A DNA stretch of 64,000 nucleotides from Candidatus Pantoea deserta (GCF_003813865.1 NZ_RMVG01000021.1:1-64000); one strand, 5' to 3'. Numbered from the stretch's first letter, positions 41,766 to 50,577 are shown. Program-made: numbers and translations. The notes: a model not told the origin generated them from the letters alone.

Positions 41766-42616
41766 TCGGAGGAAGATGAAGCGTTCGCCTTATGCAGCGT
41801 ATTAAGCGCCTGGTCCAGCGCCTGCACCTCAAGCTGGCCCGGCGCGGACGCTTCCCCTGGCGTGCCGAAGGTCAGGTTACTGCCGAATATTTCGCCTGAA
41901 AGGCGCGTCACGGCGCCCAGCCCGCCCATCGCCATCGTCAGCAGCGGCTTATCGCTGCGCTGACGTATCTGCCAGGTTATATCCATCAGACGGCTGACGT
42001 CCTGCGCCGTTTGCGGCATTACGGCAATCTTTAAAATGTCTGCGCCATGCGCCTCCTGCCAGGTCAGACGTCGTAACATCTCAGCGTTATCGGGCGTCGC
42101 CTTGAAGTCGTGATAAGAGAGAATAACCGCGACATGGCGCTGATGCGCCTGCGCCACCAGCCGATCCACCGCCTGCGCGCCAATACGCATTTCAATATCG
42201 ATAAGATCGGCGAAACCGGCGGCGAGCCACTGCTGGTAGAGCGCGATATAGCTGGCGTCGTCCGGCGACAGACTGCCGCCTTCGGCTTCGGTACGCAGGG
42301 TCAGCAATAGAGGTTTGCCGTTAAGCTCGCGCCGCATCGCCTGACCTAACTGCGTCACCTTATCGACGTCGGTGGCAAAATCGAGCTTATCAACGCGCAG
42401 CTCCACCATCTGCACCTGAGGGGTTTGCGCCGCCTGCCGCGCCAGCGCCAGTGCGCTTTCGCTGTCCGCGCCGGTGGTTGAAATGATTATTGCCGGTTTG
42501 CCCTGCTGAATGGTCAGATTGCCCACCTGCAAAGGCCTGACCTGTGAGGAGGGCGGCTCCGCGCCCGCTGCGGAGACCGCCATCATCATTAGTAACGCCA
42601 AAGGTGTTCTCAGCAT
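41762..42616 (-). CDS. aroD: Type I 3-dehydroquinate dehydratase with signal peptide
   Basis: A 284-residue type I 3-dehydroquinate dehydratase, which converts 3-dehydroquinate to 3-dehydroshikimate through a Schiff base. Catalytic His169 lies in ILSYHDFKATP and Schiff-base Lys196 in ADILKIAVMP; SRL-type substrate motif is VTRLSGEIFGSNLTFG. Unlike E. coli AroD, an N-terminal signal peptide is present (MLRTPLALLMMMAVSAAGA), so the enzyme is probably periplasmic and serves scavenging of quinate or dehydroquinate rather than aromatic biosynthesis. It is a single gene between the IclR regulator and the NCS1 permease; no quinate dehydrogenase is adjacent. Confidence 0.9.
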   Translation of the reverse strand: MLRTPLALLMMMAVSAAGAEPPSSQVRPLQVGNLTIQQGKPAIIISTTGADSESALALARQAAQTPQVQMVELRVDKLDFATDVDKVTQLGQAMRRELNGKPLLLTLRTEAEGGSLSPDDASYIALYQQWLAAGFADLIDIEMRIGAQAVDRLVAQAHQRHVAVILSYHDFKATPDNAEMLRRLTWQEAHGADILKIAVMPQTAQDVSRLMDITWQIRQRSDKPLLTMAMGGLGAVTRLSGEIFGSNLTFGTPGEASAPGQLEVQALDQALNTLHKANASSSSD

Positions 42617-42694
42617 AAAACCGCTCCCTGTTAGTGAATTAACTCAGGTTTTAAGATCTAGTTCACACTTTCGCCATGAGCAAGAAAAGTGGCG

Positions 42695-44083
42695 TTAATT
42701 AGCGCGTTGCTGCTGCGGAGCCGTTAACCGAGCGCCCTTTTTATGGAACAGCAGGTAGGCGGTGCTGGTCACCGCCAGGCTAATCACCCAGGAGATGTCC
42801 GCGCCAGGGATCAGATGCGCATAAGGCCCGGTAAAAAATGCATTTTCAACAAAGGGAAGCTGTACCGCCACGCCCCCAAAATAGATCATCAGCGCGTTAA
42901 CATTGACCAGCCCGTAGCAGCCGCCGTCCGCGCGGAAAATAGAGTCGATATCATAGCGCTGCTGCTTCACCACATAAAAATCGAGCAGATTAATCACGCT
43001 CCACGGGATCAGCACGCCAATCAGCGCCCAGATGAGATTGAGGAAAAAAGAGACGAAGTTGGCTGAGGCCGCCAGCGATACCAGCACGCCGCCCACCAGC
43101 ACAATGGCGGAAAAAACAATGCGCACGCGCGCCGCAGGCAGCCACGCCGGGCGAAAGGTCTGGACCGCGGTAATCAGCGACAGCACTGAGCCGTAGAGAT
43201 TCATAGAGTTATGGCAGATGATGTTTAGCAGAAAAAGGATCATCAGGATCGGACCCAGCCAGCCGGTTGCCTGACGCACCGCCGCCATCGCTTCAGTGTC
43301 GCCGCCGACCAGATTCACCGCCACCACGCCAAACAGAAACGCCAGAATCGTACCGCCGCACGCGCCGAGCCAGGTGCAGATAAAGGGTTTAAACACGCCG
43401 ATACGAGCAGGCAGATAGCGCGAATAGTCGGAGGTATAGGGCGAAAAGCTAATTTGCCACACCGCGCAGATGCAGAAAGTGGCAAACCAGCCGTTGAGAC
43501 TAAAGCTGCCGCGCTGCCAGAAATCCCCCGGCAGCGGCCGTCCGAGCATCACCATCAGCCCAGCCGCCAGCGCGATACCCATCACCCATGCGCCGACTTT
43601 ATTGATGCGGTGAATAAAACGATAGCCGACGATACCGATCAGCGTGGCCGCCACCGCGCCGAGAATGGTCGCGCTGTGCAGAGAGAGCGCCGGGATCACG
43701 TTATTAATCACCTTGCCAGAGAGCGTCACGTTAGAGATAAAAAAGCCGAGATAAATCGCCGTCGTGAAGCCGATCACCAGCAGCGAGCCATAGCGACCGA
43801 ACTGGGCGCGGCTCTGCACCATCTGGGGAATGCCGACGCGCGGTCCCTGCGCCGAGGTGAGCGCCAGAAACAGCCCGCCGAACAGATGCCCGGCAATAAT
43901 CGCCGAGATCGCCGACAGAATATTAAGGTGGTATGTCTGGGTAGAGATGGCGCCGGTCACCACCGCCAGCGGCGCGATATTGGTACAGAACCATAAGGTA
44001 AACAGGCTGCGCGCCTGGCCGTGCCGCTCGTTTTCCGGCACATAGTCTACCGATTTGTTTTCTATCACGTTGTTTTGAGACAT
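42695..44083 (-). CDS. NCS1-family nucleobase/N-heterocycle permease
   Basis: A 462-residue permease with twelve membrane helices of the NCS1 (cytosine/purine/hydantoin/thiamine) family. The N-terminal amphipathic part with FTLWFCTNIAPLAVVTGA and loop GPRVGIPQMVQSRAQFGRYG are family signatures, and FSPYTSDYSRYLPA before helix 6 is also typical. NCS1 carriers take up nucleobases and related N-heterocycles with Na+ or H+. It sits downstream of the aldehyde dehydrogenase on the same strand with a 209-bp gap, consistent with import of the pathway substrate. The exact ligand is unknown. Confidence 0.9.
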   Translation of the reverse strand: MSQNNVIENKSVDYVPENERHGQARSLFTLWFCTNIAPLAVVTGAISTQTYHLNILSAISAIIAGHLFGGLFLALTSAQGPRVGIPQMVQSRAQFGRYGSLLVIGFTTAIYLGFFISNVTLSGKVINNVIPALSLHSATILGAVAATLIGIVGYRFIHRINKVGAWVMGIALAAGLMVMLGRPLPGDFWQRGSFSLNGWFATFCICAVWQISFSPYTSDYSRYLPARIGVFKPFICTWLGACGGTILAFLFGVVAVNLVGGDTEAMAAVRQATGWLGPILMILFLLNIICHNSMNLYGSVLSLITAVQTFRPAWLPAARVRIVFSAIVLVGGVLVSLAASANFVSFFLNLIWALIGVLIPWSVINLLDFYVVKQQRYDIDSIFRADGGCYGLVNVNALMIYFGGVAVQLPFVENAFFTGPYAHLIPGADISWVISLAVTSTAYLLFHKKGARLTAPQQQRAN

Positions 44084-44292
44084 TTTTATCCTCCACGCCG
44101 GGGATTTTTATATTGTGATCTGTAGGGTTGGGTACATGAACAGCGGCAAAGCCTGCCCGGAGACCCTCATGGTCCCGATAACAAACAGGCTTGTGGCTTT
44201 ATCCTTTACGTCAGGCGCGCCGCCGAAATCCCTGGGACGCGCGCCTGCGGGTGACGTCGTCCCTGACGTTCTTTCCTGGTGTGATAACAGCG

Positions 44293-45759
44293 TTAACGCA
44301 TGATGAAAGGATCGCCGATCGGCTCATCGCTGGTGCGCAACCACACGGTTTTGGTGGTGGTGAACTCCAGCGCCGCCTCCATGCCGCCTTCGCGTCCATG
44401 TCCGGAGAGTCCGTAGCCGCCAAAGGGCGCCAGCGGCGACACCATGCGATAGGTATTGATCCAGACCACGCCGCAGCGCAGCGCACGGGTCACGCGATGG
44501 GCGCGCGCCAGGTTCTGCGTAAAGACGCCCGCGGCCAGACCATAAGCGGTCGCGTTGGCCAGGCGAATCGCCTCCGCTTCATTGCGGAAGCTCACGACGG
44601 AGAGCACCGGGCCAAAAAGCTCGTTGACCACCGTTGCCGCCTGCGGCGTAGCGGAGCAGTCGAGAATGGTGGGCGGATAGTAGAAGCCGGGACTATCAAT
44701 TTCGTAGTGGCCCGTCAGCAGCGTTGCGCCCTGATCCAGCGACTGGGCAACCAGCGTTTGAATGCGGGTTTTTTGCTGCCGGGTACAGAGCGGGCCGAAC
44801 TGGGTGGTCATCTCCTGCGGCGAGCCAATCACGATGCGCTGCACGCGCTCCACCAGCATCGTCAGAAAGCGCTCCTTGATGCTCTCCGCCACCAGCAGGC
44901 GCGAACCCGCGACGCAGCTCTGACCGGAGGCGGCGAAAATCGCGGCGACCTGAGCATTGGCCGCGCTTTCCAGATCGGCGTCCTCAAACAGGATAAACGG
45001 GGATTTCCCTCCCAGCTCCAGCGTGGTTTTACTCAGGTTTTCAGCGCTGTTGCGCACGATATGCCGCGCCGTTTCCGGCCCGCCGGTAAAGGCGATATGC
45101 GCGACGTCGGGATGCGTGGTCAGCGCCGTGCCGCAGCTCTCGCCGAAGCCGGTAATCAGGTTACAGACCCCAGCCGGAAAACCTGCCTCAGCAATCAGTC
45201 GGGCAAAAGCCAGCAGCGGCGTTGGCGCGCTTTCGGCCGCTTTCACCACCAGCGTACAGCCCGCCGCCAGCGCCGGACCGATTTTCACCGCAGAGAGAAA
45301 CAGCTGGCTGTTCCAGGGAATAATGGCCGCGACCACGCCAACCGGCTCGCGACGCGTCCAGGTCTCGGTATCGGCTTTATCAATGCTGAGCACGCGCCCT
45401 TCCATCTTGTCGGCCAGCCCGGCGTAGTAGCGGTAGTAGTCGGCGACATAGGCGATTTGCGCGCGGGTTTCCCGGATGATCTTGCCGGTATCCAGCGTTT
45501 CCAGCCGCGCCAGCTCGTCGGCATTCTGCTCAACCAGATCCGCCAGGCGCATCAGTAGTCGTCCGCGCGCCGAGGCGGTCAGGTCGCGCCATTCGGGCGC
45601 GTTAAAGGCGCGGCTGGCGGCCTCGACGGCGCGATTGACCTCGTCGCCGCGCGCTTCGGCGATCTCCGCCCAGGGTTCTCCCGTGGCGGGATTGAGCGAG
45701 GTGAAGGTCGCTGCCCCAGACTCAAACTGACCGTTGATAAAAAGTTTGAACGATTCCAT
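44293..45759 (-). CDS. NAD(P)-dependent aldehyde dehydrogenase
   Basis: A 488-residue aldehyde dehydrogenase. Cofactor region IIPWNSQLFLSAVKIGPALA, general-base Glu in TTLELGGKSPF, catalytic Cys in SGQSCVAGSRLL, and EFTTTKTVWLRTSDEP at the C-terminus are present. It begins 11 bp after the LLM monooxygenase gene and is clearly in the same transcript. In two-component heterocycle-cleavage pathways an aldehyde dehydrogenase handles the ring-opened semialdehyde; that role is inferred here. Confidence 0.9.
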   Translation of the reverse strand: MESFKLFINGQFESGAATFTSLNPATGEPWAEIAEARGDEVNRAVEAASRAFNAPEWRDLTASARGRLLMRLADLVEQNADELARLETLDTGKIIRETRAQIAYVADYYRYYAGLADKMEGRVLSIDKADTETWTRREPVGVVAAIIPWNSQLFLSAVKIGPALAAGCTLVVKAAESAPTPLLAFARLIAEAGFPAGVCNLITGFGESCGTALTTHPDVAHIAFTGGPETARHIVRNSAENLSKTTLELGGKSPFILFEDADLESAANAQVAAIFAASGQSCVAGSRLLVAESIKERFLTMLVERVQRIVIGSPQEMTTQFGPLCTRQQKTRIQTLVAQSLDQGATLLTGHYEIDSPGFYYPPTILDCSATPQAATVVNELFGPVLSVVSFRNEAEAIRLANATAYGLAAGVFTQNLARAHRVTRALRCGVVWINTYRMVSPLAPFGGYGLSGHGREGGMEAALEFTTTKTVWLRTSDEPIGDPFIMR

Positions 45760-45770
45760 CTCGGCACCTG

Positions 45771-46808
45771 TTAATGAAATTCGGGCATGACCTGATTAAT
45801 GAAGCGCGTCAGCGAGGCTTTTTTACGCTCAAAGGACATGCCGCTGTCAATCCACAATGCGAACTCGTCGTAACCCAGCGCTTCATAGTGCTTGAGACGG
45901 GTAATCACCTCGTTGGCGCTGCCAATGGCCAGGTTTTTGCGCATCGCTTCGGCGGAATACCAGGTGTTGGCGGCAATCTCGGCGTCGCTCAGCGGCGCGA
46001 TCAGGCCCTGACTCACCGGACGCTCATTCTTAAACCAGGCGCCGAAATAGTTGTAGAAGCGGTTAAGCTCCTGCGCGGCCTGCTGCGCGTCGGCTTCGTT
46101 CTCCGCCACGTAGCCATGCTGCAACAACATAATTTTCAATGGCTTTTCTGGCGCAAGCCGCTGACGCGTTTCGTGGAAGCACTGCGCCAGGCGCACAATT
46201 TCTTCATCGCCCTGATGCAGTGGCGTCACCTGCACGTTGCAGCCGTGCGTCACGGCAAATTCATGACTGTTGGGATCGCGCGCTGCGATCCAGATGGGAG
46301 GATGCGGCTGCTGCTTCGGCTTCGGCGATGAGGTGGAGAGCGGAAACTGCCAGAACTCGCCGTGGTGGGCATAATCCCCTTCCCACAGTTTTTTCACTGC
46401 CGGCACCAGCTCGCGCATGCGCTGTCCGGCATCCCAGGCGGTCAGGCCCGGCATCATGCGTTCGTATTCGTAGCTGTAAGCGCCGCGTGCGATACCCAGC
46501 TCCAGACGCCCTCCGGTAATGATGTCGGTCATCGCCGCTTCGCCCGCGAGGCGCAGCGGATGGCTAAAAGGCGCAATAATGGTGCCGGTGCCGAGCCGCA
46601 CGTTTTTAGTGCGATTCGCCAGATCGGCAATGTTGATCAGCGGGTTGGGCGCGATGGTGAAGTTCATGCCGTGATGCTCACCGGTCCAGATAGCATGCAT
46701 CCTGGCGTTATCCGCCATTTCGCACAGCTCCATCATCTCCTGGTAGAGCCTGTCCTGCGGCTCATCGGGCGAAATACGTTCCATATGGATAAACAGTGAC
46801 AGTTTCAT
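45771..46808 (-). CDS. LLM-class flavin-dependent monooxygenase
   Basis: A 345-residue luciferase-like FMN-dependent monooxygenase. Family signatures are AIWTGEHHGMNFTIAPNPLI, RLGTGTIIAPFSHPLRLAGE and GGRLELGIARGAYSYEYERM. These enzymes use reduced FMN supplied by a partner reductase to insert oxygen; relatives include RutA-type uracil ring-opening and pyridine-cleaving oxygenases, but it is not close enough to be called RutA. The flavin reductase gene lies immediately upstream (20 bp) in the same operon. AGTACCC-type spacing before the ATG is tight. Confidence 0.9.
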   Translation of the reverse strand: MKLSLFIHMERISPDEPQDRLYQEMMELCEMADNARMHAIWTGEHHGMNFTIAPNPLINIADLANRTKNVRLGTGTIIAPFSHPLRLAGEAAMTDIITGGRLELGIARGAYSYEYERMMPGLTAWDAGQRMRELVPAVKKLWEGDYAHHGEFWQFPLSTSSPKPKQQPHPPIWIAARDPNSHEFAVTHGCNVQVTPLHQGDEEIVRLAQCFHETRQRLAPEKPLKIMLLQHGYVAENEADAQQAAQELNRFYNYFGAWFKNERPVSQGLIAPLSDAEIAANTWYSAEAMRKNLAIGSANEVITRLKHYEALGYDEFALWIDSGMSFERKKASLTRFINQVMPEFH

Positions 46809-46828
46809 AGGGTACTCCGGTACAGATT

Positions 46829-47749
46829 TCAGCTGGCGAATTGTTTTATTGAACCGTTGCTTTCATCGCCGTAGTAGATGCTGTAATTGCCGACGCTATT
46901 CTCTCTGACGAAGCGATTCATCAGCGATTTCAGCGCCGAATCTTTGATGGACAACGCAGAAATTTTTTCCAGATCCAGCCATTCGCCCTGACGCAGCGCG
47001 CCAGGCTTGCTGTCGGTGGGCAGCGCGCAAAGAAACACGATGTGCTGCTTGTTATGCTGGCGATCCTCATAGACCGAATAGACGAAGCCGGGGTTGGCGT
47101 TTACTCCCAGTTCCGCGATCAGCGCGTTAAGGGTCTCGCTGACGCTGCCGTCGGCGACATGCCGCGACGGCAGACAGGCTGTGCCCGCTTTCTGCACCAT
47201 CACCGCATGGCCGTTGCATTCGATCAGCGCGCTGACCTCAACGCTGAGACGATTAATCAGCGTCTCCGCATTGTGATAAGGCGTAAAATAGGCGCCGCGG
47301 TAGTAGCCCAGCCCTGCCGTCGCCTGCGAATCAAAGCCTTCGACCTTGCCGATTAGCAGCGCATGATCTCCCGCGTCCACCACCTGATGCAGCGAGCAGT
47401 CGAACCAGGCCGAGCTGCCCTCCAGCAGCGGCGTGCCGTTCTCGCTGGCATGCCACTCAACCAGAGCGAAGCGATCCTCTACCTTAGACGCGAAGATATT
47501 CGAGGTCTCTTTCTGCCGCTCCGCCAGGATATTGACCGCAAAGGATGAGCAGGTGGTGAAGTTGGCGAAATTGGCGGAACGCTTATCGATGCTGACCAGC
47601 AGCAGCGCCGGTTCGAGCGACACCGAGGTAAAAGAGTTAGCGGTAAAGCCAATCGGCTGGCCCGCCGCGTCACGACTGGTCACTACGGTGACGCCGGTCA
47701 TAAACGCGCCGAATGCGTCGCGCAGCTGTCTGCGTTTATCTGTCTGCAT
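46829..47749 (-). CDS. Flavin reductase with degenerate Nudix-like C-terminal domain
   Basis: Residues 1-165 form a flavin reductase domain: GAFMTGVTVVTSRDAAGQPI, FTANSFTSVSLEPALLLVSI and GDHALLIGKVEGFD, which supply FMNH2 to the neighbouring LLM oxygenase. Residues about 170-306 add a second domain with the outline of a Nudix fold (ACLPSRHVADGS, TLNALIAELGV, IVFLCALP), but the GX5EX7REUXEEXGU catalytic box is not intact. ATG 47749 is supported by AGGAGTGTC. It overlaps the hydrolase gene upstream by 14 bp. Confidence 0.87.
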   Translation of the reverse strand: MQTDKRRQLRDAFGAFMTGVTVVTSRDAAGQPIGFTANSFTSVSLEPALLLVSIDKRSANFANFTTCSSFAVNILAERQKETSNIFASKVEDRFALVEWHASENGTPLLEGSSAWFDCSLHQVVDAGDHALLIGKVEGFDSQATAGLGYYRGAYFTPYHNAETLINRLSVEVSALIECNGHAVMVQKAGTACLPSRHVADGSVSETLNALIAELGVNANPGFVYSVYEDRQHNKQHIVFLCALPTDSKPGALRQGEWLDLEKISALSIKDSALKSLMNRFVRENSVGNYSIYYGDESNGSIKQFAS

Positions 47750-48581
47750 GAGACACTCCTGCAAGTGCGTGGGGTGAACGCCCGGCGGCAGCGGGCGCGT
47801 TGAGAAAGGCGATAATTTCCTGATTAACGCGCTGCGCGTCGGTCAGGCTCACCATATGGCGCGCATTAGCGATAATCACCGCCTGGCCGAACGGCGCGGC
47901 GTCGGCCATTGCTCGCGCCATCTGCGGATTTGAATTAGCATCCAGCTCGCCGGTCAGCACCAGCACCGGACAGGCGATTTCGTCCCAGCGGTCGGCATAA
48001 ATTTCATCGCCGCTGGCAAAGGCCTGATAGGCGGCGGCATAGCCCTGCACGTCGACCTGCTGAAGCCAGCGGCCCACGCGTTCGCGCAGCGCCGCCTCGC
48101 TTTCATCTTCGCCAAACCAGCGCGTCAGCGGTGAATCCAGCTGCGCACTGCCCGCCGCCAGCTCCTGAGCGCGCTGCAATACAGCCTGACGCGCCGCATC
48201 GCTACGGCGGTAGACGCCGCTCATCACAATGGCATGACTCACCTGCTCCGGATGGCTAATCGCCAGCCCGGCGGTAATCAGCGCGCCCATTGAATGCCCG
48301 GCGACAGCGAAGCGGGATTCCGCGCGCTGCTCCAGAAACTCCGCCAGCCAGGCGACATAGTCCGGCAGCGTCACCGGTCGACTAAAGGCGTCGCTTTCAC
48401 CGTGGCCGGGCATATCCACCGCGATAACGCGAAAGCGCGCGCTTAGCGCCTCAATCTGGGGAAACCAGGATTCAGCGTTCATCCCGACGCCGTGGATTAG
48501 CACCAGCGGCGTGCCTGTTCCGGCTTCGAGATAGCTGACGCGCATCTGGCTGTTACACAGCTGCTGGGTTTTTCGCATCAT
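47736..48581 (-). CDS. Alpha/beta hydrolase
   Basis: A 281-residue alpha/beta hydrolase: oxyanion-hole motif LVLIHGVGMNAESW, nucleophile elbow VAGHSMGALI, acid in VLTGELDANSNP and catalytic His in ANARHMVSLTD. It overlaps the DUF1185 gene upstream by 29 bp and the flavin reductase by 14 bp, showing tight operon packing. Compared with RutD, which helps hydrolyse an aminoacrylate, and with pyridine amidohydrolases, it may hydrolyse an amide or ester ring-opening intermediate. Substrate is inferred from context only. Confidence 0.87.
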   Translation of the reverse strand: MMRKTQQLCNSQMRVSYLEAGTGTPLVLIHGVGMNAESWFPQIEALSARFRVIAVDMPGHGESDAFSRPVTLPDYVAWLAEFLEQRAESRFAVAGHSMGALITAGLAISHPEQVSHAIVMSGVYRRSDAARQAVLQRAQELAAGSAQLDSPLTRWFGEDESEAALRERVGRWLQQVDVQGYAAAYQAFASGDEIYADRWDEIACPVLVLTGELDANSNPQMARAMADAAPFGQAVIIANARHMVSLTDAQRVNQEIIAFLNAPAAAGRSPHALAGVSHADR

Positions 48582-49155
48582 GGCCTAACTCTTTCAGGTC
48601 GGAGTAACGATTACCGATACGGTGGTGCGGGCGTCCACCCAGCGCCGCGCCCAGGGCGATAACGATTTCGTCGTAGCGCGGCGCGTCGCCGATAGTGAAC
48701 TGCATGGTCAGGTAGTGTTCGCGGCTGCCTTCATCGTTTTTGTGCATCATGGGGATTAGCACCGGGGTGTTGGCCGGGCCGCGCGTGTTGTTGAAGGCCA
48801 GATAGCTTTTGCTCTGTACCGCGCTACGGTAGTGATTGCCAAAGTGCAGGGTATGGATCAGCGCGGAGGCGTGCTCCAGTTCGCCATCCAGACCGACAAC
48901 GGCGCTTTTACCAAAGGCCTCGACATTTTCGCCCCCGCCCGCCTCTTTCAGGATCAGGCTGGTGAGCAGCTCGCCCAGCACAGGGGCAAATTCACGGATC
49001 TGCGGCGCGAGATCGTCAACGTAGCCCTGACCGTCCCAGGGATTTTTCACCACGGCGGCGGCGGCGATCATTACCAGCGGCTTAGCGGCAGCTTTGCCGC
49101 CGTCAACATACAGCGTTTCGGTCGTCACCAGCGTTTTACGAATGGCGGGATGCAT
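48553..49155 (-). CDS. DUF1185 family (amino acid synthesis) protein
   Basis: A 200-residue protein of the DUF1185 family, often annotated as amino acid synthesis protein without demonstrated activity. Recognised segments are VTTETLYVDGGKAAAKPL, AAVVKNPWDG and HYLTMQFTIGDAPRYDEIVI. It is the first gene of the reverse-strand operon, 29 bp overlapping the hydrolase, and divergent from the FadR-type regulator with two TGGTATA operator-like sites upstream. The biochemical role in heterocycle catabolism is unknown, but this family often accompanies such clusters. Confidence 0.85.
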   Translation of the reverse strand: MHPAIRKTLVTTETLYVDGGKAAAKPLVMIAAAAVVKNPWDGQGYVDDLAPQIREFAPVLGELLTSLILKEAGGGENVEAFGKSAVVGLDGELEHASALIHTLHFGNHYRSAVQSKSYLAFNNTRGPANTPVLIPMMHKNDEGSREHYLTMQFTIGDAPRYDEIVIALGAALGGRPHHRIGNRYSDLKELGHDAKNPAAV

Positions 49156-49202
49156 AGTCCTCTCCTGAAAGTTAAAAAATTGCTAAGTGAATGTTTCGGG
49201 AG

Positions 49203-49248
49203 TGGTATAGCATTACGGAAATTGCCATGTCAAAATATGGTATACCAT
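49203..49248. promoter_or_regulatory. Two TGGTATA-type FadR/GntR operator candidates
   Basis: ATGGTATACCAT (49237-49248) is a perfect 12-bp palindrome; TGGTATAGCA (49203-49212) is an imperfect copy about 35 bp away. The TGGTnnACCA form is usual for FadR-subfamily GntR regulators. They lie 48-94 bp upstream of the DUF1185 start, so the regulator encoded at 49612 is the likely ligand. Confidence 0.65.
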
Positions 49249-49611
49249 CATATGACATATCATTTCAGGATGGCCGGGCAGTGTGGTTTTTGCTCCAGGA
49301 TACTGATTAGGAGAGAGTTTTTCGGAAGTGGGCCTGAACGGATTCAAAACAGGCGTCTGGCAGCAATGTTTAAAGCTACCGGCAAAAAACGTCGGCTCTT
49401 CAAGGCATTGTCTTCAGGACAAGAGGGTATTGAACTATTTTTAAGCAGAATGCAAAAGTGTGAGGCGGGCCAGATTTAGGGGCATTCTCCCCGCTACGCT
49501 GAACGGCGCGTCGTTGCGCATCTGGATTATTCGGTGTTAATAGTAAGTCCTGCTCCGGCGCTGCCGGCCAGGCGTGATTTTTATTTATCTTATTAAATAC
49601 AGAGGGATTTG

Positions 49612-50289
49612 ATGGTCGATAACCACTCGCTGAAAATTGAAAATACGCCGGTCACGCTGCGTGAGCTGGCGCTTAACAAGGTACGGCAGGCAATTATCGC
49701 CGGCTACTTCAAAGCGGGCGATCGGCTGGTGGAGCGTCAGCTTACTGAACAGCTCGGCGTCAGCCGCAGCGTGGTACGCGAGGTGATCCGCTATCTGGAA
49801 GCCGAGGGGCTGATTGAGATCCTGCCGAAAAAAGGTCCTATCGTGGCGGTACTGACGTGGGAGATCGCCGAGCAGATCTATAACATTCGCCTGCTGCTGG
49901 AGCAGGAAGCGGCCTATGACTGCGCGCAGCGCGCGACGGATGCCGACAAGGCGCTGCTGCGCCAGCAGCTTCAGCATATCGCCCAGGCATCGCGCGAGCA
50001 TGACGATATCAAACGCGTCGAGGCGTCTCAGGCTTTTTACGAAACCCTGTTCCGCGTGGCGAAACACACTATCGCCTGGGAGATCGTGCAGCGCATGAAC
50101 AGCCGAATCAGTCGGCTACGCGCTCTGACTCTCGCCTGGCCAGAGCGAGAGGTGGCGGGTTTTGAGCGTATGTCACGCATCTGTCAGGCTATTGAAGAGA
50201 ATGATGCGCCGCGCGCCAGGCAAGCCGTCTTTGAGCACCTCAGCGAAGCCGCCAGCCTGGCGAAACAGATCCTTTCCCAGCAGGAGTAA
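49612..50289 (+). CDS. GntR-family (FadR/FCD) transcriptional regulator
   Basis: A 225-residue GntR regulator: winged helix with LTEQLGVSRSVVREVIRYLE and a C-terminal all-helical FCD ligand domain (EIAEQIYNIRLLLEQEAAYD). ATG 49612 lies six bases after GAGGG; a TTG at 49609 is not needed. It is divergent from the DUF1185-to-NCS1 operon and probably represses it until the substrate or an intermediate is present. The DUF1330 gene follows four bases later. Confidence 0.92.
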   Translation: MVDNHSLKIENTPVTLRELALNKVRQAIIAGYFKAGDRLVERQLTEQLGVSRSVVREVIRYLEAEGLIEILPKKGPIVAVLTWEIAEQIYNIRLLLEQEAAYDCAQRATDADKALLRQQLQHIAQASREHDDIKRVEASQAFYETLFRVAKHTIAWEIVQRMNSRISRLRALTLAWPEREVAGFERMSRICQAIEENDAPRARQAVFEHLSEAASLAKQILSQQE

Positions 50290-50292
50290 AGC

Positions 50293-50577
50293 ATGGCCGC
50301 ATACTGGATTGCACACGTAACTGTCCACGATGCCGCGCAGTATCAGCGCTACATGGATCTCGCCCCTGCCGCGTTTAAGCAGTTCAATGCGCGTTTTCTG
50401 GCGCGCGGCGGCGAGGCGACAACGCTGGAGGGTAACGTCTTTCAGAAGCACGTGCTGATTGAGTTTGATGACTATCAGAGCGCGCTGGCCTGTTACCACT
50501 CAGAAGCCTATCAGCGCGCGCGGGCAGAACGCGCTCACGTTGCCGAGGCGATGATCGCTATCGTCGAGAGTCTGTAA
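50293..50577 (+). CDS. DUF1330 family protein
   Basis: A 94-residue ferredoxin-fold (dimeric alpha-beta barrel) protein of the DUF1330 family (YWIAHVTVHDAAQYQRYM, LIEFDDYQSALACYHSEAYQ). DUF1330 members occur next to many catabolic enzymes and may be small isomerases or chaperones; activity is not established. Only 3 bases separate it from the GntR gene, so it is cotranscribed and belongs to the heterocycle cluster. Confidence 0.88.
   Translation: MAAYWIAHVTVHDAAQYQRYMDLAPAAFKQFNARFLARGGEATTLEGNVFQKHVLIEFDDYQSALACYHSEAYQRARAERAHVAEAMIAIVESL

Noticed and set aside
44191..45558. 455-residue forward open frame
   Set aside because: It lies opposite the aldehyde dehydrogenase, which has full catalytic motifs; the forward frame shows only Arg/His-rich shadow composition.
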